Source: Chromatiales bacterium (ex Bugula neritina AB1)
Lineage (GTDB): Bacteria > Pseudomonadota > Gammaproteobacteria > Granulosicoccales > Granulosicoccaceae
DNA: 64,000 nt
NCBI GenBank assembly: GCA_001730015.1
Contig: MDLA01000080.1
Coordinates: forward strand, 186,001 to 250,000
Direction: 5' to 3'
Of this stretch, positions 19,462-28,488 are shown piece by piece. A model generated the notes under the pieces. That model was not told where the DNA came from and did not search any database. It saw nothing but the letters and a program-made list of their open reading frames with translations. Within the stretch, counting starts at the first letter, position 1; every line of letters begins with the position of its first letter. A program made the translations under genes and the position numbers.

Positions 19462-19824
19462 TTACTGTGCAGACAGCTGATCAAAAATGGACGCGTAGGT
19501 TTTTTCAGAGAAACCTATGGTGACATCATCACCCCGTACCAGAATCGGGCGTTTAATCATTGCCGGATACTCGCACAGAAGTTCCGCAGCATTTTTTTCG
19601 GTTGTCGCCTCTTTTATTGAGTCATCGAGCTTTCGCCAGGTAGTTCCCCGTTTGTTTAAAACGGTTTCCCAGCCATGCTGCTTTACCCACTTGCCGACAA
19701 GACCAGCGTCGACACCGTCGACACGATAGTCGTGAAAAATATACTCGACACCGATCGCGTCCAGATAGCGACGCGCCTTTTTAATAGTGTCGCAATTTTT
19801 TATACCGTATAGCGTTGTCTGCAT
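19462..19824 (-). CDS. ArsC/Spx-family protein, YffB type
   Basis: This thioredoxin-fold protein has 120 residues from ATG 19824. The motif TLYGIKNCDTIKKARRYL has a single N-terminal cysteine, FHDYRVDG follows, and the conserved RPILV sits in the second half. These match YffB, which is similar to arsenate reductase but of unproven function. It starts 2 bp after the dapD stop, so it is co-transcribed with dapD and dapC. A yffB-like gene next to dap genes is a known arrangement in gammaproteobacteria. A TTG or upstream start at 19839 would overlap dapD and is less likely. Confidence 0.88.
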   Translation of the reverse strand: MQTTLYGIKNCDTIKKARRYLDAIGVEYIFHDYRVDGVDAGLVGKWVKQHGWETVLNKRGTTWRKLDDSIKEATTEKNAAELLCEYPAMIKRPILVRGDDVTIGFSEKTYASIFDQLSAQ

Positions 19825-19825
19825 T

Positions 19826-20656
19826 TTAGTCAACAACACGCAACAGTTCGTTGATCCCTACTTTGCTACGGGTTTTTTCGTCAACACGCTTTACAATTAC
19901 AGCGCAATACAAGCTGTATTTCCCATCTGCTGATGGCAGATTACCTGATACAACAACTGATCCCGCCGGCACGCGACCGTAAATTATTTCGTCGTTTTCA
20001 CGATCATAAATTCGTGTGCTCTGACCAATGTATACGCCCATTGAAATGACTGAGCCCTCTTCGACGATAACGCCTTCGACAACTTCGGAGCGAGCGCCGA
20101 CGAAGCAATTATCCTCGATGATGGTTGGCGATGCCTGAAGCGGCTCCAGTACGCCCCCAATGCCAACGCCGCCAGACAAGTGAACGTTTTTACCAATTTG
20201 CGCGCATGAGCCGACGGTGGCCCAGGTATCGACCATCGTGCCGCTATCAACGTAGGCGCCGATATTAACGTAGGAGGGCATCAGTACTGTATTTGCCGCA
20301 ACGTATGAACCTTTGCGGGCGACTGCAGGAGGTACCACGCGAACACCGGAGGCCGCAAACTGTTCGGCGGTGTAGTCGGTGAATTTGGAATCGACCTTGT
20401 CGTAGAATTGAGTGTAGCCGCCAGCGCTCATGGGTTCGTTATCGCGTATCCGGAATGACAGAAGTACCGCTTTTTTCAGCCATTCGTTGACAACCCAGTC
20501 GCCGACTCCACGGCGTTCGGCTACTCGTGCTTCACCGCTGTCAATTAATTGAATCGCGGATTCAATGGCGTTTCGGGTGGCTGCATCAACGCTTGCCGGA
20601 GTGATTTCAGCGCGGCGCTCAAATGCATCTGTAATGGTTTGCTCAAGATCTGACAT
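19826..20656 (-). CDS. dapD: Tetrahydrodipicolinate N-succinyltransferase
   Basis: DapD succinylates 2,3,4,5-tetrahydrodipicolinate in the succinylase branch of lysine and diaminopimelate synthesis. The 276-residue protein starts at ATG 20656 ([15 protein letters not shown]). A left-handed beta-helix of hexapeptide repeats covers the middle ([44 protein letters not shown]). The longer frame upstream overlaps dapC and is rejected as a start. It lies 28 bp after dapC and 2 bp before the ArsC-like gene. Confidence 0.97.
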   Translation of the reverse strand: MSDLEQTITDAFERRAEITPASVDAATRNAIESAIQLIDSGEARVAERRGVGDWVVNEWLKKAVLLSFRIRDNEPMSAGGYTQFYDKVDSKFTDYTAEQFAASGVRVVPPAVARKGSYVAANTVLMPSYVNIGAYVDSGTMVDTWATVGSCAQIGKNVHLSGGVGIGGVLEPLQASPTIIEDNCFVGARSEVVEGVIVEEGSVISMGVYIGQSTRIYDRENDEIIYGRVPAGSVVVSGNLPSADGKYSLYCAVIVKRVDEKTRSKVGINELLRVVD

Positions 20657-20684
20657 GAGTATTCCTGTGTGTTGAGTATCTGTT

Positions 20685-21902
20685 TTACTGTGGTGACTGA
20701 TTGCATTGTTCAAGACATTCGACAATCCGCGTCGATGCCTGCAGGCACTCGTCCAGTGGTGCAACCAGAGCTAGGCGGATGTGATTGTCGCCCGGGTTAA
20801 TGTTTAAATTTGACGCGCGCGATAAATAGCTTCCAGGCAGCACACGCACATTGTGTTGAGTATATAGGGACTGCGTGAATTCAGTATCGCTGATTGGCAG
20901 TTTCGGCCATAGAAAAAAGCCGGCGTCGGGTTGCTGTAAGTTAAGTGGCTCTGCAAGGATTTCAAGCACCGCTGCATATTTCTCGCGGTACAATGAGCGA
21001 TTGGCGACTACATGTTTTTCGTCGTCCCAGGCAGCGATGCTGGCGGCGTCAGTGTGTACGGGCATGGCGCAGCCATGATAGGTGCGGTAGAGCAGAAACT
21101 GCCTGATGATCTCATTGTCTCCGGCGACAAATCCGGATCTAAGTCCCGGCAGATTGGATCGCTTTGAAAGACTGTTTAATACAATACATCGCTTGAACCC
21201 GGTGTTGCCCATTGATGCTGCAGCCTGAAGCAGTCCGCAGGGTTTGTTTTGTTCATTCGGATAAATCTCGGAGTAGCATTCGTCTGAAACAACAATGAAG
21301 TTGTGCCGCTCGGCCAGCTGTATCACCTGTCGCAAAGTCCCCTCAGATAAAACCGCGCCGGCCGGGTTTCCCGGTGTGCACAGATACAGAAGCTGACATT
21401 GCTGCCAGACTGACATCGGGACAGAGTCAAAATCGGGCTGGTAGGCTGTATCGGATGGCGTATCGTAATACCACGGCTCAGCACCGGCCAGCAGTGCGGC
21501 TCCCTCGTAAATCTGATAGAACGGATTTGGCATCAAAATGTGCCTGCGCTTGCCTGAACTATCGAACAGGCACTGGGCAATAGCGAATAATGCTTCACGA
21601 GTGCCATTCACCGGTAGTACATGCTGGTCCGGATCAACTGCGGTATCGCTCAGTTGGTAGCGATTGCCGAGCCAGCGTGCGATTGCCCTGCGAAAGGCCG
21701 GACTGCCCGCTGTAGGCGGGTATTTCGCTACTCTGTGCAGGCTCTTTGCCAGAACATCCAGTACAAAATCCGGTGGTTGATGCTTCGGCTCGCCAATGGA
21801 TAAATTGATTGCCGGTACGCTATCAGGTGGCAGTAAATCTGAGTAAAGAGCGTTGAGTCTTTCAAACGGGTACGGCTTTAACTTGTTCAGGAACGGGTTC
21901 AT
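20685..21902 (-). CDS. dapC: N-succinyldiaminopimelate aminotransferase
   Basis: DapC is a class I/II PLP aminotransferase acting one step after DapD. The sequence from ATG 21902 ([16 protein letters not shown]) has [11 protein letters not shown] near residue 40, [27 protein letters not shown] and the PLP lysine in [14 protein letters not shown]. The length of 405 is typical. The longer frame to 21983 has no family similarity. It heads the dapC-dapD-arsC-like operon. Pathway context (dapD adjacent) supports DapC rather than a generic aminotransferase. Confidence 0.94.
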   Translation of the reverse strand: MNPFLNKLKPYPFERLNALYSDLLPPDSVPAINLSIGEPKHQPPDFVLDVLAKSLHRVAKYPPTAGSPAFRRAIARWLGNRYQLSDTAVDPDQHVLPVNGTREALFAIAQCLFDSSGKRRHILMPNPFYQIYEGAALLAGAEPWYYDTPSDTAYQPDFDSVPMSVWQQCQLLYLCTPGNPAGAVLSEGTLRQVIQLAERHNFIVVSDECYSEIYPNEQNKPCGLLQAAASMGNTGFKRCIVLNSLSKRSNLPGLRSGFVAGDNEIIRQFLLYRTYHGCAMPVHTDAASIAAWDDEKHVVANRSLYREKYAAVLEILAEPLNLQQPDAGFFLWPKLPISDTEFTQSLYTQHNVRVLPGSYLSRASNLNINPGDNHIRLALVAPLDECLQASTRIVECLEQCNQSPQ

Positions 21903-22134
21903 TCTAAAGCCTGCAGGCCACGTTGCTCTCCGGGAATAGAAGTAGAAAACTGTGCCATAAGAGTTTCCTGAGGTTGCAATCAATCGCTATTATAAACGCA
22001 AAGCGAATATCGATTGCGGATTCGGAAAAGCGAGAGATGACGCTCCGTCAGTGACCCATTCGGCGCATTGATAAAGAGAGCTTGGGTAGTCTGAGTGCCG
22101 GTGATTGCTGAAGACTTCATTGCAAAGCATGCCC
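21903..22134. other. Intergenic upstream of dapC, no gene seen
   Basis: This is the start of a 441-bp gap between dapC and the L,D-transpeptidase gene, both on the minus strand. It should hold the dapC promoter. I see no convincing -10/-35 pair. Confidence 0.4.
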
Positions 22135-22317
22135 TCAAAGGGCACAGTGCAAGTGTACTGTGACACCACTGGTGAGTTGATCGACCAGACGAGCCTCGGA
22201 CTTATTTGAATTCACGAGGCTTTCGAGCCTGAGCGCTTTATTTGCTTTCAGGCTGTACTCGCCCCTGAGCCATAAGCCCAGGATTGATGAAAACTGTAGT
22301 CTGCGTCTGTTTTCACC
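22135..22317 (-). pseudogene. Possible outer-membrane barrel remnant
   Basis: A 61-codon open stretch between two stops on the minus strand has no start codon but reads like the end of a beta-barrel (GLWLRGEYSLKANKALRLE, later SGVTVHL). The alternating hydrophobic and polar pattern and the RGEYxLxxxxALRLE phrase are typical of outer-membrane strands. It lies 27 bp beyond the L,D-transpeptidase stop. It may be a decayed gene fragment or a chance frame. Confidence 0.3.
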
Positions 22318-22343
22318 TTAAGTCGGGTATTTACCAGCGGCTT

Positions 22344-24047
22344 TTAACCACTTGATACCACGATATCGTTGGTTGCATCTAAAGCGTAGTTTTCAGCATC
22401 GGCATAAAATGATTTGCCTTTGTCCAGTGATTCCCCGGCTTTTTTGTCGTGGCCGTAAATATCAGGCCTGAAGTGTGTTTTTCCGTTGCCATCTACCCAT
22501 GCGGTTTGATAAGTCAGGTGCACCGGCACGTGGCGATCAAGCACTAGAGTTGTGGTGGATTTCTGACCGAGTAATGTGTCGATCTGGGCAGCGGAGCGCC
22601 CGTCATGCTGCAATAGCAGCTTAGCCAGTGCAAACGGTTTCTCAAGTCGGACGCAGCCGTGGCTGTAGGCGCGCTCTGTTTTGTCGAACAGGTTTTTGGC
22701 GTTGGTGTCATGTAAGTAAATGCTGTAATCATTCGGGAACATAAACTTGATATCACCCAGGGCGTTTGATTTCCCTGGCAGTTGCCGCAGTCGATAGTTT
22801 GACAGGAAGTTATTCGGATGTTTGTCGTGCATATCGAGACTGGCCAGTGAAACGGATTCCTCTGTCGCGAGCGACAAAGCCTCGAACCGGTTTCTAGCGA
22901 GATAGCCGGGTCGAGCCAGCTCCCTGGGAAGCAGTTCTCTGGTAATACTCGATGGAACATACCACGACGGGTTGACGACGAGATGTTCCATTTCATCGGA
23001 AAACAGCGGTGTTCGATTTCCGGGTTTACCGACGACAACTTTCATTGTCATAGCCAGTTCACCGTGTAGAGTTACATCGAGATCGTAGCCTGGCACATTA
23101 ACAATGATATTGGATTGCTTGTCTGATCTTGTAAGCCAGCGCCAGCGATCGAGGTTCATATGAATCTGACTGATTCGCTTGTGCAATGGCACATTCAGTT
23201 CCGCAACCGTTTTCGGGCCAAGCACACCATCCGGTTGTAAGCCGTGCCGGTTCTGAAAATTGGTTAAGCCTTCGAACACGGCCAGATTAAACTTCTCATC
23301 ACCGTCTACGTGTGTTTCTGCCAGATCTCCCGATTGCTGCAGACGCTGCTTCAACACGGGAATACGGCTGTCGGATTCGTCGTACTCCAGCGCCGGTCCG
23401 TTTGGAAATTCAGTCCAGCCACCAGCTGCAGCCATAACATAGTGAGAATGCAGCGCCTTGAGCAGACCCTTGTAGCGGGGATGATCTGGTTCCAGCGCAT
23501 CTATAGTTTGCCGAAAGGAATGATTGCCGGTGAAAAACTCCGTTGTTATCGCACGAACATCGATATTCCCTTCTTTAAGGTTCCATCCGGAACTTGCATC
23601 GTTTTGCCGCAAATTGCCGTGCGCTACATCATCAAAGTATGTATAGAGCGCATCAGTCATGATGATTTCAAACTGGAACCGGTGCTGCGGATTTTTACTG
23701 GCAGAGAGCTGGCTGAGCAGACGGCTGTAGTACTTTGAAGCGTCCAGCCCCAGAAGCTGTGCGGAACTGAGCTTCTTGAGTACCGCTTTGCTGGTGAAGG
23801 TCATTTTACCTTTCTGAATCCAGAGTGGAGCATATCCTCTCTGTTGATAGATCCGCGCCAGCTCCTCTTTGTACCTTAGCTTGATAGTGCCTACGGTGTT
23901 TTCGGAGTGGCTGAAAAATTCTTTCAGGAATTCACGGCTGCTTGTCTCGCGTGCAAAGGCCGGTGTCGACAATGACAATGGCAATGCAGCGGTCGCGGTT
24001 AAGGCTATAGTTGACTTAAGCAGACTCCGTCTGGTGGTCATCTTCAT
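22344..24047 (-). CDS. L,D-transpeptidase, YcbB/LdtD-like, with Tat-type signal
   Basis: The protein has a twin-arginine style signal (MTTRRSLLKSTIALTA) followed by APAFARE-like cleavage (STPAFARE). The order is an N-terminal helical scaffold, a peptidoglycan-binding domain (FEGLTNFQNRHGLQPDGVLG), the linker KRISQIHMNLDRWRW, and a YkuD catalytic domain with AYSHGCVRLEKPFALA holding the catalytic cysteine. Such enzymes form 3-3 crosslinks in peptidoglycan. The length of about 567 residues fits the YcbB class. The start is ATG 24047 or ATG 24041; no good ribosome site is visible. Tat export would be unusual for the class. Confidence 0.9.
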   Translation of the reverse strand: MKMTTRRSLLKSTIALTATAALPLSLSTPAFARETSSREFLKEFFSHSENTVGTIKLRYKEELARIYQQRGYAPLWIQKGKMTFTSKAVLKKLSSAQLLGLDASKYYSRLLSQLSASKNPQHRFQFEIIMTDALYTYFDDVAHGNLRQNDASSGWNLKEGNIDVRAITTEFFTGNHSFRQTIDALEPDHPRYKGLLKALHSHYVMAAAGGWTEFPNGPALEYDESDSRIPVLKQRLQQSGDLAETHVDGDEKFNLAVFEGLTNFQNRHGLQPDGVLGPKTVAELNVPLHKRISQIHMNLDRWRWLTRSDKQSNIIVNVPGYDLDVTLHGELAMTMKVVVGKPGNRTPLFSDEMEHLVVNPSWYVPSSITRELLPRELARPGYLARNRFEALSLATEESVSLASLDMHDKHPNNFLSNYRLRQLPGKSNALGDIKFMFPNDYSIYLHDTNAKNLFDKTERAYSHGCVRLEKPFALAKLLLQHDGRSAAQIDTLLGQKSTTTLVLDRHVPVHLTYQTAWVDGNGKTHFRPDIYGHDKKAGESLDKGKSFYADAENYALDATNDIVVSSG

Positions 24048-24262
24048 ATTATTATTGTATTTTTGTGACAGCACAGCCTGGACTCAACATACCAGTGCGT
24101 CGTGGAGGCAGGGGCTTTATCGGCGTTCACCCATGACCTTTGAGAGCAAATTACTGCGTGCTTATAAGTGATAGAATCAGCGAATGCATAGAACTATCTG
24201 TATTGAAAAGAGTTAATTCCAAAAAAATGTAAGTGGAAATTGAGCGGAAATATTAAAAAATA

Positions 24263-25249
24263 GTGATCAGATGCTCACGAATTGACAAAAGGTGGCATCA
24301 ACGTGCAGATATCGAGTTATCTATACTGCATCTTGAGCGGCATACCGAGCTGGCTGCAGGCAATAAACAATATAAGCTGCAAGGCAATCTGCGGTACTGG
24401 CATGATTCAGGTGCGAAACGAATTCTGACCTTCGGAGGGGCGTGGTCAAACCATCTGCACGCCTTTGCCTACCAGGCCAATATTAATAATCTACAGGCAG
24501 TGGGTGTGGTCAGGGGTGAGGAAATGGTTTCCAATTCCTTGCTTCGTGCAGCACAGAGTTTTGGAATGCATTTATACTATATCAGTCGTAGCGAATATCG
24601 AAATCGCAGGGATAAAATCTATTGCAGAGAACTTTGTGAAAAGCTGGGTTGTGATTTCTGGCTTCCAGAGGGGGCGTCCAATTCGTTAGCAGTGGCAGGA
24701 TGTACCGATATAACCTCTTCTATACCGTTGCCTGATAAATGTCGGATCTGGAATGGCAAGGTGGATACGGTATTTGCTCTGGCTGTCGGAACGGGAGCAA
24801 CGCTGGCGGGAGTAGCTAGTTCACTACACGCAAATCAGAGTGTGGTGGGTTTTCCGGTGGTAAATGACTCATCTGTATCCAGTCGTATAGGGTACTGGGT
24901 TGAGCGACACACGTCGGATAATAAACAAAAAAACTGGATGCTCTGGCCGGAGCCGAATTTATTGTCTTATGGTAAGCTGGATACCGGCTTACTCGAGTTC
25001 ATAATCGACTTTTTCAGTGATACGGGCATTGCGCTGGATCCCGTATATACCGGTAGGGTTATGCAGAGGTTATTAAAAAGCGATTTTTTAGATTCCCTTC
25101 GACCCGGCACCAAACTCATCTATATCCACACTGGAGGATTGATCGGTGCGTGGGGTTATCGTAAACAATTCACAGCCTGTTGTGACCGAAAAACAGTGGC
25201 GAACTATTTTTCAGAAATCCAGCGGCTGACCGGTCATACCGGCGAGTAG
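24263..25249 (+). CDS. PLP-dependent D-cysteine desulfhydrase/ACC deaminase-like enzyme
   Basis: This fold-type II PLP protein has 328 residues from GTG 24263. The PLP lysine is in GNKQYKLQGNL near residue 38, followed by LTFGGAWSNHLHAFAYQA, the DcyD/ACC-deaminase equivalent of the SNHxxA motif. Further along are LPEGASNSLAVAGC and the cofactor loop LAVGTGATLAGV. The closing YIHTGGLIGAWGY is also family-like. Members remove sulfide from D-cysteine or act on related amino acids; the substrate here is not determined. It is transcribed alone, divergent from the transpeptidase. No good ribosome site was seen. Confidence 0.85.
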   Translation: MIRCSRIDKRWHQRADIELSILHLERHTELAAGNKQYKLQGNLRYWHDSGAKRILTFGGAWSNHLHAFAYQANINNLQAVGVVRGEEMVSNSLLRAAQSFGMHLYYISRSEYRNRRDKIYCRELCEKLGCDFWLPEGASNSLAVAGCTDITSSIPLPDKCRIWNGKVDTVFALAVGTGATLAGVASSLHANQSVVGFPVVNDSSVSSRIGYWVERHTSDNKQKNWMLWPEPNLLSYGKLDTGLLEFIIDFFSDTGIALDPVYTGRVMQRLLKSDFLDSLRPGTKLIYIHTGGLIGAWGYRKQFTACCDRKTVANYFSEIQRLTGHTGE

Positions 25250-25374
25250 GAAGGGGTGTACCGTAAAAATCGCATGGCATCAAGCAGATTCACTAAGATT
25301 CACTATTGAGTACTATTGCGCGCGGCTGTTAGTATCGATTTTCGAGGCTTTTAGATTCTCTGCCCGATGTGAAT

Positions 25375-25665
25375 TTATTTCCGGTTGATCTGACCGTTCA
25401 TATATCGGTCCCGGTGCTGTTTGTATTGCTGATAGTCGGAATGGTAAGAGCGTTTACACTCTTCGTAAGCCGCATGCACACTTTCCTGATTACGGCATTC
25501 AGCGGTTCGGAGCAGATCGTAGGCTACTTTATAGAGAGTTTGCTTATGGGGCATTTGGGCAGATACGCTGCACCCGAAGACTCCGCTAAGGCACCCGGCA
25601 AGGATGCAATATCGGGGAAGCTTCAGGATGGCCACAGTGTATCCGCAAACTTTTATTATTTTCAT
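25375..25665 (-). CDS. Small Cys-containing lipoprotein-like protein
   Basis: This 96-residue protein starts at ATG 25665. A hydrophobic leader with possible lipoprotein cysteines (ILAGC and VFGC) precedes a charged helical part, with LLRTAECRNQ, AAYEECKRSYHSDYQQYK and HRDRYMN. The pairing of ECR with YEEC and a YxxYK tail resembles small secreted or lipoproteins widespread in gammaproteobacteria but unnamed. A 99-residue frame runs antisense on the plus strand; I judge the minus strand real because of its composition and cysteine pattern. Confidence 0.6.
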   Translation of the reverse strand: MKIIKVCGYTVAILKLPRYCILAGCLSGVFGCSVSAQMPHKQTLYKVAYDLLRTAECRNQESVHAAYEECKRSYHSDYQQYKQHRDRYMNGQINRK

Positions 25666-25967
25666 TAGTAGTTTGCGAAAAATGTAGCCGGCAAATGTAA
25701 CAAACTTTAACCGGGCGTTTAGTTACCAAATATTATAGTAATGGATTGGCTGTGTTTTCAGCTGCGTATGTGTGCTTTAAGTTTAATTATCACCTGGAGA
25801 TGTAGCAGGCCGGAGAGTTTTCAGGCTTACAACCTGTTGCGCGCCATGATGTAATCCAGTTCATAGGCGTGGCCTACTAAGGTATGCTGGCAGGGTTGCC
25901 CTGGGCGGAATCCAACTGGCTGTTGCTTCTTGTGTTTGGGCAGTTTAACTATTGCAGGATTCTCAAA
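25666..25967. other. Intergenic upstream of the DUF2959 gene, no gene seen
   Basis: This 302-bp divergent region lies between the small lipoprotein and the DUF2959 gene. An in-frame extension of the downstream gene to 25884 has no family character. It probably holds promoters for both directions. Confidence 0.4.
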
Positions 25968-26624
25968 ATGATCGTTCGAAATTCCAGACTACCCCGTGTG
26001 CTTTTTGTACTGGCAGTGCTTGCTACCCAGTCCTGTGCATCGACCTATTACAACGCAATGGAAAAGGTGGGGTACCATAAACGCGATATTCTCGTTAGCA
26101 ATGTTGAAAAAACCCGGGACGCTCAGCAGGAAGCGCAGATTGAATTCAAGGATGCACTGGAACAATTCAGTTCAATTGTTTCAGTAGAAAATACTGATCT
26201 GAAAGTTTCATACAAAAAACTCTCTGCGGAGTACGAAGACAGCCAGGAGGCGGCGGAAGCTGTTTCTGATCGAATCGATAGCGTCGAGTCCGTAGCAAAG
26301 GCTTTGTTTAGGGAATGGGAATCAGAGATTGAGCAATTCACCAATAACGACTACAAACGAACTAGTACCCGTCAGTTGCGTGACACCCGTAACCGATACG
26401 ATGAAATGCTCACGTCCATGCGACGATCGGAAGCCAGTATGAAACCGGTATTGCAGACCTTCAACGACAACGTACTTTTCCTGAAACATAATCTTAATGC
26501 CCAGGCGATCGGTTCATTGAAAGGAGAGTTTGATGCTCTGCAGAATGACATTGGCGTTCTGATCAGGGAGATGAATCGGTCCATAGCCGAGTCAGACAAA
26601 TTTATTGCGGAATTACGCGGTTAA
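25968..26624 (+). CDS. DUF2959 family protein
   Basis: The 218-residue protein starts at ATG 25968, with AGGA 8 bases upstream. A signal or lipoprotein leader ends in LATQSCAS. The diagnostic start of DUF2959 follows (TYYNAMEKVGYHKRDILVSNV), then long coiled-coil helices (EAQIEFKDALEQFSSIV, KKLSAEYEDSQEAAEAV, FNDNVLFLKHNLNAQAIGSL). The domain is common in gammaproteobacteria and its role is unknown, probably in the envelope. It stands first in a run of envelope genes on the plus strand. Confidence 0.88.
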   Translation: MIVRNSRLPRVLFVLAVLATQSCASTYYNAMEKVGYHKRDILVSNVEKTRDAQQEAQIEFKDALEQFSSIVSVENTDLKVSYKKLSAEYEDSQEAAEAVSDRIDSVESVAKALFREWESEIEQFTNNDYKRTSTRQLRDTRNRYDEMLTSMRRSEASMKPVLQTFNDNVLFLKHNLNAQAIGSLKGEFDALQNDIGVLIREMNRSIAESDKFIAELRG

Positions 26625-26751
26625 TAAGCCGCTTTGCCAGTTGCGTTGTACAAATACCTGCCTCTTTGCAATGTTTGCGCTGTGGATCTGGCATGACATT
26701 GGAATTGTCGAAAGGCTGAATCCGGGATACTTCGTCGAGAATCGATAATCC

Positions 26752-27558
26752 ATGTCTGAAAATATGAAACCTGCCTCAATATTGCGATTCCCTGGTGGAA
26801 GTTGTAAAAAACTGGGGTTCGCTGCCTTGATTTTCGGTGCACAGCTTTCGAGTGCATCGGCGGACACGATATTTGGCCTCTACGCAGGTGCCAATCTCTG
26901 GCAACCTGATTTCAGTGGTACCGTAGGTCAGGAAACCAATAACTTTGATTTCTCCAGTGAGTTCAGCCAAAACGATACCGACAGTACTTCGGTATACGTT
27001 GCTGTAGAACACTTTGTTCCGTTAATACCAAACGTGATGGTGCGTACGACGCCAGTCAACTGGGCTGGAAACTCTGACTCTGCCAGCGGTACCTTAGGCG
27101 GAACAGTCACACTCAATGGTAATGTCGATGCGTTGATCGATATCGATATGACAGACTTTACGTTGTACTACGAGATTCTCGATAACTGGGTGAGTCTGGA
27201 TATTGGTCTGACAGCGCGAAAACTCGATGGCGCTGTATCTGCCCGTGAAACCTCGACAAATCTCAGTGATTCTGTTGATCTCGATACCACAATCCCGATG
27301 CTCTACGGGCACGCCCGTTTTGATCTTCCGTTCACCGGTCTGGCACTGGGCGTTCGTGGAAATGCAATCGCGTATGAAGAAAGTGATCTGCTCGATCTGG
27401 AAGCCTATCTGCATTTTGAAATTGACTTGTTGCCAGCCGTAGATTTTGGTATTCAAGGCGGGGTGCGGCGCTTGAGTCTGGATATAGATGATCTAGAAAA
27501 CTGGAGTTCGGATGCCCGTTTTGATGGGGCCTATGTAGGGCTTACCCTGCATTTCTAG
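26752..27558 (+). CDS. TIGR04219-type outer membrane beta-barrel protein
   Basis: A signal peptide ending in SSASA is followed by the motif DTIFGLYAGANLWQPDFSG, typical of the TIGR04219 outer-membrane family. The rest alternates strands and turns (VEHFVPLIPNVMVR, FTLYYEILDNWVSLDIGLTA, YGHARFDLPFTGLALGVRG) and ends with a terminal Phe (YVGLTLHF), the usual barrel insertion signal. The length of 268 fits. The start is probably ATG 26752; ATG 26764 is an alternative. The role is unknown. Confidence 0.85.
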   Translation: MSENMKPASILRFPGGSCKKLGFAALIFGAQLSSASADTIFGLYAGANLWQPDFSGTVGQETNNFDFSSEFSQNDTDSTSVYVAVEHFVPLIPNVMVRTTPVNWAGNSDSASGTLGGTVTLNGNVDALIDIDMTDFTLYYEILDNWVSLDIGLTARKLDGAVSARETSTNLSDSVDLDTTIPMLYGHARFDLPFTGLALGVRGNAIAYEESDLLDLEAYLHFEIDLLPAVDFGIQGGVRRLSLDIDDLENWSSDARFDGAYVGLTLHF

Positions 27559-27682
27559 TCAGGACCGCAAACCTGTCGAGCAGAATCGATAAAGGTGGCC
27601 GGCTTTTTTCTTGTAAAACAGCTTGTACTTCTCAGCCTGCAATAAAATTGCCGCTGACGCATAGTAAAATCTGGAGTGTACA

Positions 27683-28297
27683 TTGGCTGTAGCTGAAAAT
27701 ATTCTGAGTAAAACCGAGATCGATCGGCAGTTTGAAGAGCGGCGGGTTTCCGAGCGAATTTCCGCGAGTGTGGCATTGCGTGTGGCTGTACTCAAACCAA
27801 CGCAACAAGATTTGTATCTGAATACCTTCGATGAGCTTCGACGACGATTTCTGATGTCCGTAGAATACAATCGATTAATGCTGGTTGGACGAAAAGCGCT
27901 GAAAGATGCCCGTATGCCGCAAGGTGAACTGGCTGTTTTTGCGGAAACAGTTGAGCTGCGGATGGAGATGCTAGCCAGTTTGTCCGGCCTGGCAACGCAC
28001 TCGGTGAGCCTGCAGGCGCGGCAGGATATAATGATCAGCGAGAGTGGGATCAAGTTTCCACACCCTGAGAATATTGAACCGAATACAATGATCTGCTTGC
28101 GAATGGCTAGTTACAGCTCGCCAATACTTGCCTTGTTTGCCTTGGCTAACGTGGTTCATAGCAGTGTTGAGCGAGATAATGATACCGGTGCACATGTTGG
28201 TGTGGCAGCAAAGTTTGAGAAGATCCATGCCGATGACCGGCAGCAACTTAAGTCGTTTGTTTCGCTGCGGGAATCACAGTTGCAGTTGGCTGCCTGA
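27683..28297 (+). CDS. PilZ-domain-like protein
   Basis: This 204-residue cytoplasmic protein starts at a TTG. It has no signal peptide. The N-terminal half is helical and charged (EERRVSERISASVALR and FDELRRRFLMSVEYNR). The C-terminal part resembles PilZ, with a QDIMISESGIKF motif (compare the D/NxSxxG signature of cyclic di-GMP binding) followed by MICLRMASYSS and VAAKFEKI. The RxxxR element would lie before the PilZ core and is not clear, so binding of the nucleotide is uncertain. It may sense cyclic di-GMP near the surface-protein genes around it. Confidence 0.6.
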   Translation: MAVAENILSKTEIDRQFEERRVSERISASVALRVAVLKPTQQDLYLNTFDELRRRFLMSVEYNRLMLVGRKALKDARMPQGELAVFAETVELRMEMLASLSGLATHSVSLQARQDIMISESGIKFPHPENIEPNTMICLRMASYSSPILALFALANVVHSSVERDNDTGAHVGVAAKFEKIHADDRQQLKSFVSLRESQLQLAA

Positions 28298-28488
28298 GGT
28301 GTGGCAATAGACAATGTGCAGTTGCAATGAGTACTGTAAATTGACCATTTTGCCGAATCGGTTGCTGTTAAAAAATAAAGACTTGCTGTGTTAAACCGAT
28401 AGATTTCCTTAGAGAACCACTCTCATCAGTGGGAATGCCTCGCTTATACGCTATGCGTGCGCGCGAGAACAATCGCAGGATAAGATCT

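Noticed and set aside
25369..25668. Plus-strand frame of 99 codons
   Set aside because: Hydrophobic composition arises opposite the charged tail of the minus-strand lipoprotein, and it has no family resemblance.
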